Source: Armillaria gallica
Taxonomy: Eukaryota > Basidiomycota > Agaricomycetes > Agaricales > Physalacriaceae
Assembly (NCBI GenBank): GCA_037576215.1
Contig: JBANDB010000016.1
Location: 806,001-870,000 of the forward strand
Reading direction: 5' to 3'
Length of the DNA: 64,000 nucleotides
The notes below the pieces were generated by a model. That model was not told where the DNA came from, searched no databases, and worked only from the letters and a program-made list of their open reading frames with translations. Positions 36,050 through 48,686 of this stretch are shown one piece after another. The translations under genes were made by a program, and so were the position numbers. Position 1 is the stretch's first letter. Each line of letters starts with the position of its first letter.

Positions 36050-37179
36050 ATGGCGGCTGTATCTCTATCTTCGTCGCCAATAACGCAAGTGTCGCAGACG
36101 CCCGTTGCTGCGCATACGCTTCAGCCGCAGTTGCTAACACGACTCTTACTGGATCTACGGGGGCGACGGTTCGAGGTCGACCGGGAAACCATCATGAACC
36201 TACCGGAATCCGTGTTGCTATGCCTGTTTCCAAACGGTCTGGTATTGAGCCGGCAGAGCGTCGCTGTAGATGGTGGTGACGGAGAGGAAGAGGAGGAAGT
36301 ATATGCAGTAGACGTACGTCGCACGCGCCAAGGATTGCTCAGTAGCTGACGACACTCCAGTTCGACCCCGACTGCTTCCAATACGTGCTATCCTTCTTCA
36401 GGAATGCCTCGGAAACGTTCTACGGGACGTCCAACTCCCCTGGGCTCTTCGCTGCCCAGCAGCACCTCCAGGACATGCCAGCTTCGCCCGACTTTGGCCC
36501 ACCACCGTCGCAGAACCCGCTCATCTCCAAGCAGGCCATCATAGTCCTACGGGAAGAGCTCGAGTATTTCGCCATACCGCCAAAGAACGGTGCAGCAGCT
36601 ACAGACGCGAACGGTATTGCCAACCAGCCTATGGTTGACTTGAAGTTCCAGTGTGGGCAGTATTTGATGGACAAACGTAATATCTTCACAGCCCTGCAGC
36701 GGAATGTGAACAAGGAAAATAATGTCGCGGAGCAGCACCTTATTGATATGCTGTGTATGAGGTGCGTGTACTTTGCGTTGCTTTGATGGAGGTGAGGTGG
36801 CTGAACCGGATTGCAGTGGCTTTGATAGAGAAGACGAGTGGGGGTTCCGGGCGCTTGAGCCGTCGCGGTGTTGTATATCCTCCATAGCCTTGGTCCTCCT
36901 CAAAACGGGCATCCAGCACCATCCGAATGGCGAGACGCCAGTCGATATAGATTACCATCAAATGGCGACAGCGCAGAAGCTGTTGCTTTTTTGGAGAAAA
37001 CCTGCTGTGTGTCTTCTTTTAAAGTGTATTGGGTCCGTAAGCTAACGTTCGCGTAGCGTAAGTGCTGGTGGGACGGAATTGATGTAGAGTTGCCGTCACT
37101 GGGCGAAGCAGAGAGCAATATAAAGCTGTGGGCTCGTCGCGTCTGGACGTTGGAGCTTAGTTTGGTGAGTGATCGCTGA
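36050..37179 (+). CDS. WHI2: Whi2-like BTB/POZ-fold stress-response protein
   Basis: Four exons: 36050-36313, 36361-36761, 36817-37006, 37057-37179; 325 residues. The diagnostic N-terminal block is RRFEVDRETIMNLPESVLLC, then LFPNGLVLSRQ and DFDPDCFQYVLSFFRNA, the BTB-like domain of Whi2 homologues. Later blocks are also typical: EDEWGFRALEPSRCCISSIAL, KLLLFWRKPARKCWWDG and ARRVWTLELSL. Whi2 acts with Psr-type phosphatases in general stress response and growth arrest, and in TORC1 restraint, in yeast. Start is the first in-frame ATG; an earlier TTG is ignored. The last exon ends four codons after SL, but a GTGAGT there could be a donor to a further small exon. Exon 3 was found because direct joining of exons 2 and 4 gives a short out-of-frame tail. 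Confidence 0.85.
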
Positions 37180-39344
37180 TATATGTTATTTTCTGGCGCT
37201 GATGCCGGATAGATATAACCATATACCCTTTTCTCGGAGCTCTTTGTATCTAGCATGGACAACGCTATCGCATACCGCGCATTGTAATGACCACACCAGG
37301 TGGCGTCGGGAAATGAAAGACACATTGACATACGGTATCGATTGGCGCTGAGATTTCGGCTCTAGGTGATAAATCTGTGAAGGCGAATCTTTACGGAATG
37401 TATGTTTGTTGTCGCAGATATTGTGGATGTCTTCTGGTTCCAGTGACTGCCGTTTCTTTATAGGCTTCTGTCCCTCCCGGATGATTTACTCAACAACTTT
37501 GTTTGGCCGAGTTGTCCTCAGGGCTACTGCCAACCCCAAGTCTGTTCTCCTTAATACGCGTATCATTTGGGTCAGGGTAAGGCGCTCGGCGAGTTGAGAA
37601 TCCGGTCGTTTTTTTCTTGCTGGACGCGTGGAGGCAGGAGGCACGATCAGGACATGAAATTCATGCGCAAAGAACTTTAGGTAAGGCCGTACGTTGTCAT
37701 CCTAGGCAGGGCTACTCGTTTTCAGATGTTTTCGTATCGAGGCTCGAACCTAACTGTTTTTTTTTGGACTACTTCTGAGTTCAAGGATCCCGAGGCCAAA
37801 CTGTCAGGACCGTTGTGTCGGCTTTCATTTCCGTCTCATACTAACGTTTTTTTCACAGCCATAGCTTTCTGAGATTTTCCGTCTTCTAATCGATATCAAG
37901 TCAAGGCGTAACACGAAGCGAGAAGAAAAACCAAGAGCCAGCACATGCACGCGAATCATGATGTATGACTCATGGCGGCTTCATCTGCCGAACCCGCTCC
38001 ACCCTATTTTTAGATAGATCTTTCTTTCGGTGTTGAACGCAGAAATACTGGAAGTCAATGGAAGTCGAGTCCAAGACATCTATAAGTCGGACCGATGTAT
38101 CTCCTTATCCGGATTGTCCGCGAGAACTTTTATGTTCTCTACTTGAACTTCCAATCCTTCCGCATGTCTTGCAAACTGTCATCAACCTCTTTAAGCAATA
38201 TTGCACTCTCACTTGCGGTGCGTGTTTGTCGCATCATCAGCCCCGACAGCCTTTTCATTTGACTCTTTTAGCGGTTATTTCGGTACTAGACCTTGACAGT
38301 CGAGACGCGCCTCCTATCGTCACTTTTGTAACAGGACCCTCGGACCATAGGTTTCTCGGATCCATAAGTATTAGTTTCCGCTCAGGACCGCCTTTCCTGT
38401 AATATCGACCTTTAAGAAGACAAGCCCGGCGCTTTCAAGTACCGTATTTATCCTCGACTGCATGTCCTACACGCTAACTTCGTGGCAGTTCAACTTGGCG
38501 CTCGGTCGCAAAAACTCACCGACAATGCATGGGAGTCACCAGTTCTACTCACCCAAATATCCAGGTTTGGGAAACTATCTTTAAACCTGAATGGTCTTAT
38601 TTTGAGAGCGTGAACGCGCCCATTCCGTTCCCGTGGTCTCATTGCGCCTAATTCGTGCTTCCTTGGGCCGATGCTGTAGGACCTCTTTAGTAGATTTTTG
38701 TGCCGGCTTGAGCTCATACACTGCGCATCACAAAATTGCGCCCATCTATATCCATGAGCCGGGGGCCACTGCGTCATTTCCTCTCCACCGAGCTTACGAG
38801 CGCGAGGTCCTGTGAAATCGGCACCTTTTGTCCTTTTTAGTTCCTGAACGCCGGGGAGTTACTATCTTTCCGCAGACAACGATCGTCTGGGGCACTTGTG
38901 GGCCTAGCAACGACTGTTTCTGCTACATCTGATATCATTTTTCTCTCTATCGATTACCTGTGTAGATCAGTAGACATGCTTGTACTTCACGGAGGCAACG
39001 CGACAGAATACAAAAATGGTAACCCCGGGCTGATGTGATGACGGCACGAATGATGATTGAGCGAAATTGTGATACATTTGCTCAAACTCCGCTTGTTCCT
39101 TTTCTTCTTCTTCATCCAGCGATATTAGATTACGGATTCCGTCGTTCATATTTATTGCGCTCCCACATTCTTTCACTCATACCACGACTACGATCGTCAC
39201 CTCCACCAACCTGCTCGGACCGCCCTAGCAGAAAGCACAAATACGACTTGGATTCGACATATCGGGTGGCCTTGGGGTATCGGCTGGCTGGCTGGCTATG
39301 AGCAGGGTATTTAGTGGAGTCTCTGTCTATTCACTGCGCTAGTC
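37180..39344. other. Long intergenic region, no convincing gene
   Basis: About 2.1 kb. The frame at 38058-38402 (114 codons, plus) is the longest but has no splice chain, motif or paralog here. CT-rich and AT-rich patches alternate. I see nothing else. Confidence 0.4.
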
Positions 39345-41638
39345 ATGTCTTCACCACCTCTTCCACGGGAAGAGCACCACTCACCGCCGCCACATCCTGA
39401 TATCATCGTCGAGGCTGGTTCTCCCGATGGCGACGTCGACGGGTCGTCCTCGAGCGGACACTCATCGGAGGAGGGCGTCCAGTACGACAAACATCGACAC
39501 AAATTCTCAAAGTACCATGATCATGATTTCCTGAGGGGGTTGGCCGAGAACGGGAGCGAAAACGGACTTGATGGGGGCAGCGGTCACTTCAAGGTCGTTG
39601 CCGGAGACGAAGCGGCGAGTATAGTACGAAGTTATGCTGGGTAAGTCCATGCACCCTGCTGGTTCTCGTTACCTAATGAGATCACGCTCCGCAGGAGCAC
39701 AATCGATGTACGAGCTGCTCAGCTGCCCAATCTCAACCCGGTCGTATTCGCGTTCTCTACCTATACAGCTGGTGGTCGTAAAGTTGTTGACTATTATAAG
39801 ACGTGGAAAGGAATCGTGAGTGGTCGCGTCTTCATCTTACGTGTTGAGGCTGATTTACTTTTAGCCCAAGGCCCATCGTAAGAAAGGTATGCACATCTCT
39901 GATTTTCAAGGGCCGGATCCTGATCATCAAATATCATCAGGCCAACGGAAGACCGACTTTTTGGACGACGAGTTCCGAAGGGTTGTCAAGAACCTTGACA
40001 AGGAGTACAAGCGTCTGTCGTGAGTAACTCCTTTCCAAGCATCATGATTCTTATTCTCACAGATGGGTCGTGTGCCGTACAGTACTATTTCTCCCTCTTC
40101 TTCCCCGCAAATTGGGGTCAATAAACCTCTCCCGCACTCTCCTCTAACGCGCCAATCATCAATATCTGCCAATGTCAAACAAGCCCCCCAATCACCAACA
40201 CCGTCCGCAGTGAAACCATTGCCAAAACCGCCAGTACTCAAACTAGTAGATGAACCCCCACCTTCTGGTGGCCCTCTGACCGCGAGACCGAGTAAGTCCA
40301 TGCGCATTGTCGATCGCTTCCTTCCAGCCCTGACTTCTTATTAGATATTCCTGTGACAGTGTCTGATAGTGTCGTGTCCCTACCTCTCCTTGGTCCAATT
40401 AATGGCTTGACCGTCCATGACTCCCGTAAGCCTCCACCAACCATCGTCACCATTGCTTCTCCCGCTGAAGAACTGAATAGTGCCACTAAGACTCGTGAAC
40501 CCTGATCTGTACGTACTCTACTATTTGGAGTCGGCATTGATTGTAATCCGTGTATACACCACAGGAGATCACCGTCTGGTATGCCAATGTCCTTCCCCGG
40601 CCGTCTGTTTTGGAAATAACCTTTAACCAGATTCATCATTTTTACTCCCGGATCAAGCACACCATACAGGTCATACAGGTAAGTTTGAATAAGTTTGGTC
40701 TTGCTGTTGTACTAACCACTACTTTTTTCTTCAGGTAACTAACAGCTCACTTTCTTGTTCTCATCCTCATTGATTCCTCATGATTCCAGGCAAGCACCGC
40801 AGAAGCAAGCACAGGTAAAGCAAAATATTCCTCTAAATTGTCACCCTTCTGAATTATCGGCGTTTGTTAGGACGGCTTCGGCCGATTCTAGGCACTCCAA
40901 GGGCTCCAGAACGGCTTCTGACAGCGGCTCAAGCATCCACACGTCTGACGAAAGCCAGGGATACGATTCCGATTCCCCCGAGATCTTAATAGTTGTTGTG
41001 GATGAAAACAACAAAGATCTCCCGACCTGGCATGGGTGCGCACGTACCAGCTTCTATATTTAACAAAAAACTTATAATTCGCCAGTCTCGAAACTAATGC
41101 AAGATCGTCACCGCAGCCTGCTCGGGCGCCGAGCGTCCGAAGGTCACCTTGGGATGGGCCATTGGCAAGCACGAATGGGGAAGTCAAGCATTACGGACCG
41201 GCGCAGCGTCGCTCGGGCCGCTTCGATAATTCGGATGAGTCCTCTGAAGAGGAAGGAGAGGAAGAGCCGCCCATTGCACCTCTTCGATATGTCCTCAGCC
41301 CGCCCCGTACACCTCCGCGTACTATGGCTCAGACAGGGTATATCTACGGTCCTCCATCTTCGTACAACAGCCCCTACGCAGCATCCACGGCGAATCTGGC
41401 CTTCTCTCCGCCACCCCCTCCCTACGTTACGTCCCTTCCCACTGCATCGTTATACAACAGCCCGTATCTCTCCCCTGCGGCCTCTTTCCAGAACCTCCCT
41501 TCCCCATCTTTCCCTACCGCCACTTTCCCAAGCCCAGGATCCTTCCAAAGTCCAGACTCTTTCCAGAGTTTTGGGGCTGCACCTTGGGTCTCGGCTGAGG
41601 AATTCCATCGATATTCGAATGCGACGACTTTTCAATGA
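39345..41638 (+). CDS. Ser/Pro-rich hypothetical protein (gene model uncertain in the middle)
   Basis: Five well-supported 5' exons: 39345-39640, 39695-39815, 39865-39886, 39941-40019, 40083-40291, then one starting at 40345. They encode a charged N-terminus (MSSPPLPREEHHSPPPHPD), a compact region (STIDVRAAQLPNLNPVVFAF, ending GRKVVDYYKTWKG) and a Pro-rich linker (KPLPKPPVLKLVDEPPP). 3' exons include about 40797-41037 and 41088-41638, ending with Tyr/Pro/Ser-rich low complexity (APWVSAEEFHRYSNATTFQ). Between about 40500 and 40790 I cannot chain exons without a stop: the exon from 40345 runs into TGA at 40503-40505. So there is either a missed micro-exon, a one-base indel or two genes. Function not recognised; the compact part near residues 95-145 might be a small domain. 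Confidence 0.5.
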
Positions 41639-44397
41639 ACGGACTTGCGGTATTTATCAGTATAAATAACAAACAAACGGACGGGTATACAAACGGGTGT
41701 CCACTGTATCATCAGCACCACATCACCATCATTTGCTTTCGATAACCATGCATGCATTCGTTTTTTTTTCTCTTTTTTTTCGGTTACGTTTTGTTAACCT
41801 TTCCAACGAACCTTTTATTGTAGATATCCCTAGTGTCCAGTGTACTCTTACTGTAATTGTAGTGGGCTAGGTGGTCCCAGCTTAATGCATAATTCAAAGA
41901 AACTTCATTTGTTTCAACCCGAGAAACGATCAGGAGCACTATTCATTTCCGCCTCCGGAACCGGCGATGTCATGAAACCTGATCTTTGAGCGACGAAGGA
42001 GAAGTAGAAGGCTAGGTCCGAGATCATCATCCTTGAGCCTGGCAGAGGGCACCTCGGGAAGAATCGAGAGCCTTGTTTAAATTAACACGGCTGTCCTTCC
42101 GTCGTCACAGCTTTGGCCATGACTCCGTTTCAGAATTGCGGTTCTAGGGTTTCCAAAAATACATGTAACGGGCTGTTGCAACAGACGACGATCTATGAGA
42201 CGGAGCCTCGCTGCTTGGCACAATATAAAGGGTGAACTCTATCAATGGAAGGATGAGGATCTGATTATGGTCGAAGTAATAGCAATTCACATGCAGGGCT
42301 AGTAACCATACAAGCGAATTACAATGGCAACTCCTAGACGAAGAATTCATGCAAGGCGAATTTGATCTTTCAATCCGATGTACGCTCGCCGTTCGCATTT
42401 AGAAGTATTGAAGCCTCCATCGAAGGTCGAGACTACTTGGGGCGCAATGTCACCACCGTTTGCGGTTCGAAAAGAGGGTCCTATACGAACGCGAATAAAG
42501 ACCAGAGAGAGGAAGCAAGTGCGAATCTGATGCCAGAGGGAAAGTCCATTTCATAGGATTGACATCCGTTTCGCCAGTAAAATCATGAACCGGAAGCCAG
42601 GTCTGGTAAGGACCAAGTCTCGGGCCAAGCTTTCAAGAGCTTCATTCACAGGACTAAGTAGGGCTTTCGGAAATCACTGGATGTAAACGCCATATCCATT
42701 ATCGTGGGCCTTGTAGCATGTGATTGCATTATTGTCGACATCAAGACCAAGAAACCTTTCAGATCCGACTGAATCGCGAGGAATCCAGAAGCAAATATAT
42801 GCGCATATATGGAGGGTTTTGATACCTCACCGAGGTAGAACCTCTGTGTATATGTACAGAATTAATTGAACTTTTCTGAAACGTGCTGTTGCTTCGAAGC
42901 GCCAGGTCGTTCGAGGCTGATGCTAGTACGGGCTCCACAGGGGGTATTCTCTACCTGTGAACACCCATGGATGGGTCGAGGCGGGCAGCGGTGAGTGTCA
43001 TGATACCGTGACACGTACAGGGTGGGTAAACGTCGAACGAAGAGTACCACTCATCTGTCAATGATAAGAAACAAGGCTGAAGGGTTATTGATCCACATTT
43101 TTCAACGGCGAGAAAACTGGGATAAATGTGTTGGAAGTTAGAAGGAAAGAATGAAATTGCATGAATTCGGAAAAGGGTGCCTTTATATATACGCGTCAAT
43201 CCACGTGAGGATAGCTTCTTGTCATGTCATTGTGAATTTGTGATGTCACCGCGCTCAAGGGGTCTTGAAATTTTTGTGGAAGTATATCCTGTCCTAAAAT
43301 GAAAGATACGTGTAAGAGAAGTCTAGGAGTACAAAATTTAATGCATAACTCTCACCCGTTACAGAAGTATGGACTGTTTTATCACAAAAAATTCGCCCGA
43401 TTTTTTACTATTGTACCAGGTGTTTTACCGCATTTTGAGCACTTCTTGAAAAACATTTTTGACAAATCCGACCGACCGTGTGACGAAAATACTATAAAGG
43501 GTGCGTCACGCACCATATTGGGCGATCACATGATATTTCCCACGGGGGTACCCTGTATCACGGAATAAAATCCCGGGAACCCCTTGACCGCGCTCATCAT
43601 TTTTACGCCTGGATACATTATAGCGAAATTGGATACCGGATAGCGAGGAAGACTGGATTTATTGGTCGAAATGTGAGTTGGATGTGGGTGCCGCAAGGGC
43701 CCAACCAGCAAGGGCCCGGGCCTGGCTAAAACGGCGCCGGCCCACTATTCCCGGGTCTGCCACCTGGTTTTGCATGGTTGCTGTTGCTTGCTTCCATTCG
43801 CTCCATAAATTGTTGTCCATTTGTTTCTTCATGACATATTTTTCGTCACGTGATGAGGGCGCCCGTTCCGACGAAAAGGCACGGAATATCAACAGCTCGA
43901 TACGACTGCGGTCGAAAACATCGTCGAGATGTTATCAGCATTCAATAAGTGAACCACTGTAATGATTTCCTCTCACGATTCTAACGAGATGCAGCCCGTA
44001 GGCTCAGCCATCGTACGATACCCCAAACGATGCTGACGGTCTGAATGGATGTAACATCCAAAATGTTACGGTGGACCTCTATCGGAATATAGTAGATAGA
44101 TGAAAGTACAAATAGATATTTACAAGAGTATGTATGTGTGACACACAAAAATACAAGATCGCAAAATAATATCCTAATAATAAATCCTCCAAAGATGACG
44201 GTGGTATATATGATGTTATACAAAAATAAATACTAGTAGATGTCCGCGTCTATACACTGAGGTTAGTGTGCTGGTCAAAAATACACGGTGCGGAGCGCAG
44301 GGTAGATATCGTCATGATGACCGCAGTAAGCTTCGAAGGTTATCGGCTCCTAGCCGGCTAGAGATGACCGATTGTATCGTATATTTGCAGGGTGCTG
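41639..44397. other. Long gene-poor region
   Basis: 2.7 kb with no supportable gene. It includes T runs at 41760-41780 and purine/pyrimidine skewed stretches. Short frames have no motif or splice chain. The stretch 43260-43760 looks compositionally different and could be an old transposon, but I could not find terminal repeats. Confidence 0.4.
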
Positions 44398-46380
44398 TTA
44401 TCGTGTTTGGGGCATTTGCGTTGGGACTCTTTGCGAAGCAATCACTCTAAGTTCAGCCTTGTTTATTTTCCCGTTCCTTTTGAGCAGTCAGCTACACTGG
44501 CAGTTAAACGCTGATGAAAAGACGTACTTTGTCAGCGGAAGGGATGGTAATGGTATAAATTTAGATGGTACAGAGTATCGCGACAGCATCCGGCATACAG
44601 CATCCCGGACCAGAGCAACCTCGACTGAGGGAGGAGTGTAGAAACCAAAGAGGTCGTCACCGACGAGAACAGCACAAGCACTAGTCACTTCGGGACAAGA
44701 CAGCATTGCGGCACTGACGCCATCCAACTCAACTCGAAATCCCTAGTCGTAATAGGTATACCAAGAAGTGACCATAGTGCACAACGGACTCACTTTAATT
44801 TTGACTTGATCATCAACGCGACCTAGATGGTCAATGGAGCCGTCGTCCCTCCATCTGCCGATGTCGCCGGTGTTATACATTTTCCTGTTAAAATTAGAAT
44901 ATTTGGCGTTGGTAAGAAAGGCCATCACATACCCGCCTCTGAAGGGATCTGCCAAGAACCTCTTAGATGTTAGATCGTCCAATCCAAGGTACCCTTTCGA
45001 AACACCATCCCCACCCGCCCACATGATACCAGTGGCTCCAACAGGTACGGGTCGGAGGTAGTCGTCCAGGATATAGATACTGTTGTTAGGTGTCGGCTTC
45101 CCTATAGAGAGAGAGGTATTGGGGACGTGACGGTGCATAGTATTGACAATAGTGATCTGGAAAGAAACGTAAGGCATTGATATCATCATGTCGCTTGAGC
45201 GCACCTCAGTAGGTCCACAAGAGTTATAAAATGTTGCCTGTGCGGCCCATTTGTCCGCCAAAGATTGAGGACAAGGCTCCCCAGCAGTAGCGACGACGCG
45301 TACATTCGGAAAATCCTTCGGCTCATGGGGAGCTAGTATAGATGGTGTGGCAATAAGAACGTCGACCGTCTTCATGACCTTGATCCAGTCGCACCGGTGT
45401 GGTCCTCGCAGATACAGAGTTCCCCCGTTCATCAAACAGCCAAGGGTCTCCCATGCGCACATGTCGAAGGCAACGTTCATGAGTTGCGCAACCTTGACTC
45501 CCGGCTTGATACCCAGGTTTCCTGGAGCCAGGGAAAGCACTAAACTTTGATCAGGGCGACGTGTTTGACAAAAGATAACATGACGCACGATTGACGACAT
45601 TAGAGTGACTCACCATAACTCCCTTAGGTTTTCCTGTGGTGCCTTGGATCATAAAATGAACATAGGATGGAAGAGTTCAAAAGGGCACACACCTGAAGTG
45701 AATATGATGTATGCTGTGTCGGATCTTCGGGACGTAGGGGTGCTAACGTCGGCATATTCCTCTTGGGACTGATCGATCATATCAAGCACGTCTTCTAAGC
45801 ACCCATGTGGATGCCTCAGAATACCCGCGCGAGCGATACACCCTTTTGATATCAAAATGTAGGAGGGATCAGCATTGTCCATGATACCCGTCAGGGTCTC
45901 GTCGGTTACGACGTTTCCGTCTAAGGGTATGTACGCGGCGCCAGCGCGAAGAACGCCAAGAATAGCAACCACTTGAGGAATTGACCGCTGAACGACGAGA
46001 CCAACAAGAGATCCACGATCGACGCCTCGTGACCTCAGATATGAAGCGAGGCGCAAGGACAGCCTATCCAATTCTCTGTACGAAAGGGAGTTTCCAAAGT
46101 GATCCACAACAGCTTCTTGAGCGGGATTGATGCGCGCCGAGAGTTCAAAGGCACTGTGGATGCTCTCGAACCGGACCTCTACATGTGGACCAAAACTACG
46201 GCAGGAGATTAAAGGCTGCGAGGATGGAGGGGAGTTTGACTTTTCAGGAATCTCGTCATGGGCCTTCACGGGGCGTTTTGACCACTGTCGTGATGCTGCA
46301 AGAAAGTATCGGCCCAACAAAGCCAGCATAAAACGGTGTATGGATCGAAGGCAAGAATCGAATAGGTTCGCCGGATCCAT
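44398..46380 (-). CDS. Stand-alone NRPS-like adenylation enzyme
   Basis: Seven exons: 46380-45693, 45642-45589, 45539-45205, 45156-44933, 44884-44794, 44742-44528, 44476-44398; 561 residues. It contains one complete adenylate-forming domain: core A2 LRAGAAYIPLDG, A3 YIIFTSGTTGKPKGVMVSHS rebuilt across intron 1, A4 FDMCAWETLG, A5 YNSCGPTEI, A7-A8 MYNTGDIGRW and GRVDDQVKIKGFRVEL, and A10 LPLTKNGKINKAELR. The enzyme should activate an amino or carboxylic acid with ATP as acyl-AMP. There is no thiolation, reductase, thioesterase or condensation domain, and the frame stops 13 residues after A10. It is thus shorter than usual NRPS-like proteins; the rest may be lost or absent by design. The N-terminal 90 residues are poorly conserved, with a hydrophobic start that may be a membrane anchor. 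Confidence 0.88.
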
Positions 46381-48686
46381 ATTGAAGGAGATAGAGGTAG
46401 TTGGATACTGAATCCACGCGTTGGGTTTCAAAATTAATGGGATGTGTGAATATATATATATATGTAAATCGCCCGCGCATCATGCATCATCATCAGCATA
46501 CTACCCTGTTTAGCTGCGGTCCATATCAATGAAATTCATACAAAACAATGATCGAGATCTTACATGTACGAGGACCCTCGAAGACCGAATTGATTCAAAA
46601 GGTCGCGCCGGCAGGCGATCTTGCACTGTACAGCAGGCAGCTGTACGCTATCAGTCCTCTATCAGTGTTTGCGACACTTGTTTGATGCTAAATCCAGGGC
46701 ACCAAGCGGATTTACTGGCAATAAATGGGGCGCCGTTACAGCACTTTGTCCATCCTTAACATATATAAATAACTCACTTGCGGATCATCGTCGCTTTCGT
46801 GTCTTGTTGCCTGTGGCTTGGTACGCCACCAGCGAAATCGAGGTACAACTCGTCAGCGAACCGTCTTGATTGTGCAGCACAACCAGCTCGGCAACTTTCT
46901 AAAGCTGAGAATCACAGTGCAGTGCAGTGCTTGAGATTCCATCTCCGACCTTCATGGAGCCCTCAAGGCCTGGAAAAATTTCCGACTGTATCAGAGCTGG
47001 CTGGGTACCAGCGTTTCGTCTCAATATGCTGCGCCCGGATTTGCAACGCCGCTGAGTGAGTCCAAGAAACCTAGACCTCCGAGTCACTTAAAGAGCCCAA
47101 GTTAAGGTAATCGCTGGTCCGGTGGCGTACATATATACGCAATGGGTAGAGCGAGTCAATGAGTATACACATCTTCAAATGGACAGCCGCTGAATTTGGA
47201 TAGCCACCGTGAAGGCAGGGCGTCTGCTTCCGGTGACTATAGGTATGGAGAGGAAAGCTGTGCTGATGATACAGCCATTATTCCGTTTGCCGTTAGTCAT
47301 AAGCTCTGATAAAACATTGAGTCATATTTTCGTGAACGTAATAGGTACATACTCTACACGTCCGCGGTTTCCTAACCACATGTCCTCATAAGGACAGTAA
47401 GCTAGTACTACTACGCCGCTTGATAATTGCGGCATTCATGGTCCAGAAGTGGCCGAACCTACCTAGACACAGCAATTTGCTAATAATTAAACATAAGCTA
47501 AGGGGGGTAACAAAGACAGCGCCACTCACAGTGTAGCCTTCCGTCATACGGCGACCTAATTCCATGCCGTAGCGTCGTATCGCTGTCGGGATAGTAGCCG
47601 AGTGTCCTGTCCACTGCCCCGAGAATAAAAACGGACATTTAGGAATTGACCGCCGTGCAGGAAGGGGATACGGACGTGATAGCTGAGGAACGTGTGACTG
47701 GTGCAAGATAATAGCTCAATAACAATGTTTACGGTGCAAGAGGGCGATGGAACAGCAGCAAAAAGCTGTGGAATTGTGAAATATTGTGTCGAGATAGGAA
47801 CATGAGTGTAGGTGCCGATGCTTATTGTATCCAACGCCGGGAAGCGCTGCATCGGTTTCTTGATGAATGTTGGCTGCACTATAGTTAAGGCCCACTGATT
47901 GAACAGGGAGCAGACCGATGTGCTGAGATGTACAGGAAAGACTCCCTGAAGGGGGAGGCTTTTGGATGATGGTGCGAAGCAGCCCAGAAACACAGGAGTC
48001 ACAGGCCAGACAAAAACGCCCGGTGTGCACTGCGCAAGAGCAGGTCAATGATCATGGTGACCTTCCGACATCCCAAGCCCCAGGTAGTTGATGGAATACT
48101 TATTCATCGAAGACTGGCGACTTTCCGGCTGCTTCCAATGTGAAGGCACAGCTGACCGTAGCGTGACCCATACAGGCCTTAACATCCCAATCCTTCTCGA
48201 TACAGTAGTCACAGTCCCCTGCTTCCTCTGCCCGTGAGGGTACTCTCCCATAGTAACATCACAAGTGATTGCACAACTCATACCCAGATCCTCCGAAAGT
48301 CCGGCGTAGGGGGGTGTACATCTTTGTACGCATCGACAGATATCAGGTGGTTCAACGTCATGTACGTCTGCTCTCATCATCAACAGTTGAGAGGGTAGAA
48401 TCCGTAATACGGGTAATTCTACTCCATAAGCGGATGGCAGCTTGAATCCACGCACGGTGGTGGTCATTTACGCACTCCTTCGAGTTCTAGCTCCCGAGTA
48501 GAGAAGATGTCTCCTGTGTCTGACATCCTGTATGGAACATGCCCACAGTCACCAAAGTAGTAGAACATGGCGCCAAAATGGCTGAATCTGTGAGAACACG
48601 AGCGTCAGGTTCAAAGCCGTACAATCTCCAACTATAGCCCTCACTCACCAATACCCGAGACATTCCCTTCCTCTCAACCGTTCCTC
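46381..48686. other. Intergenic region with weak minus-strand frames
   Basis: An (AT)n tract at 46449-46462 lies in the promoter of the adenylation gene. On the minus strand, frames at 48467-48045 (starting MTTTVRGFKLPSAYGVELP) and 48002-47556 are the longest, but have no motif, paralog or splice chain. They could be an unrecognised gene; I would not call it. Confidence 0.35.

Noticed and set aside
40615..43620. Shared stretch near 40640 and 43600 (TCATCATTTTTAC followed by a CCGGAT-like end)
   Set aside because: About 20 of 22 bases match, but the flanks do not. Matches of this size are expected by chance in 64 kb, so I do not call a repeat.
46449..46462. AT dinucleotide run
   Set aside because: Simple microsatellite in a promoter, no further structure.
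47556..48467. Minus-strand frames of 140 and 148 codons
   Set aside because: No motif, no paralog, no good splice chain; three overlapping frames are open here, which suggests chance.
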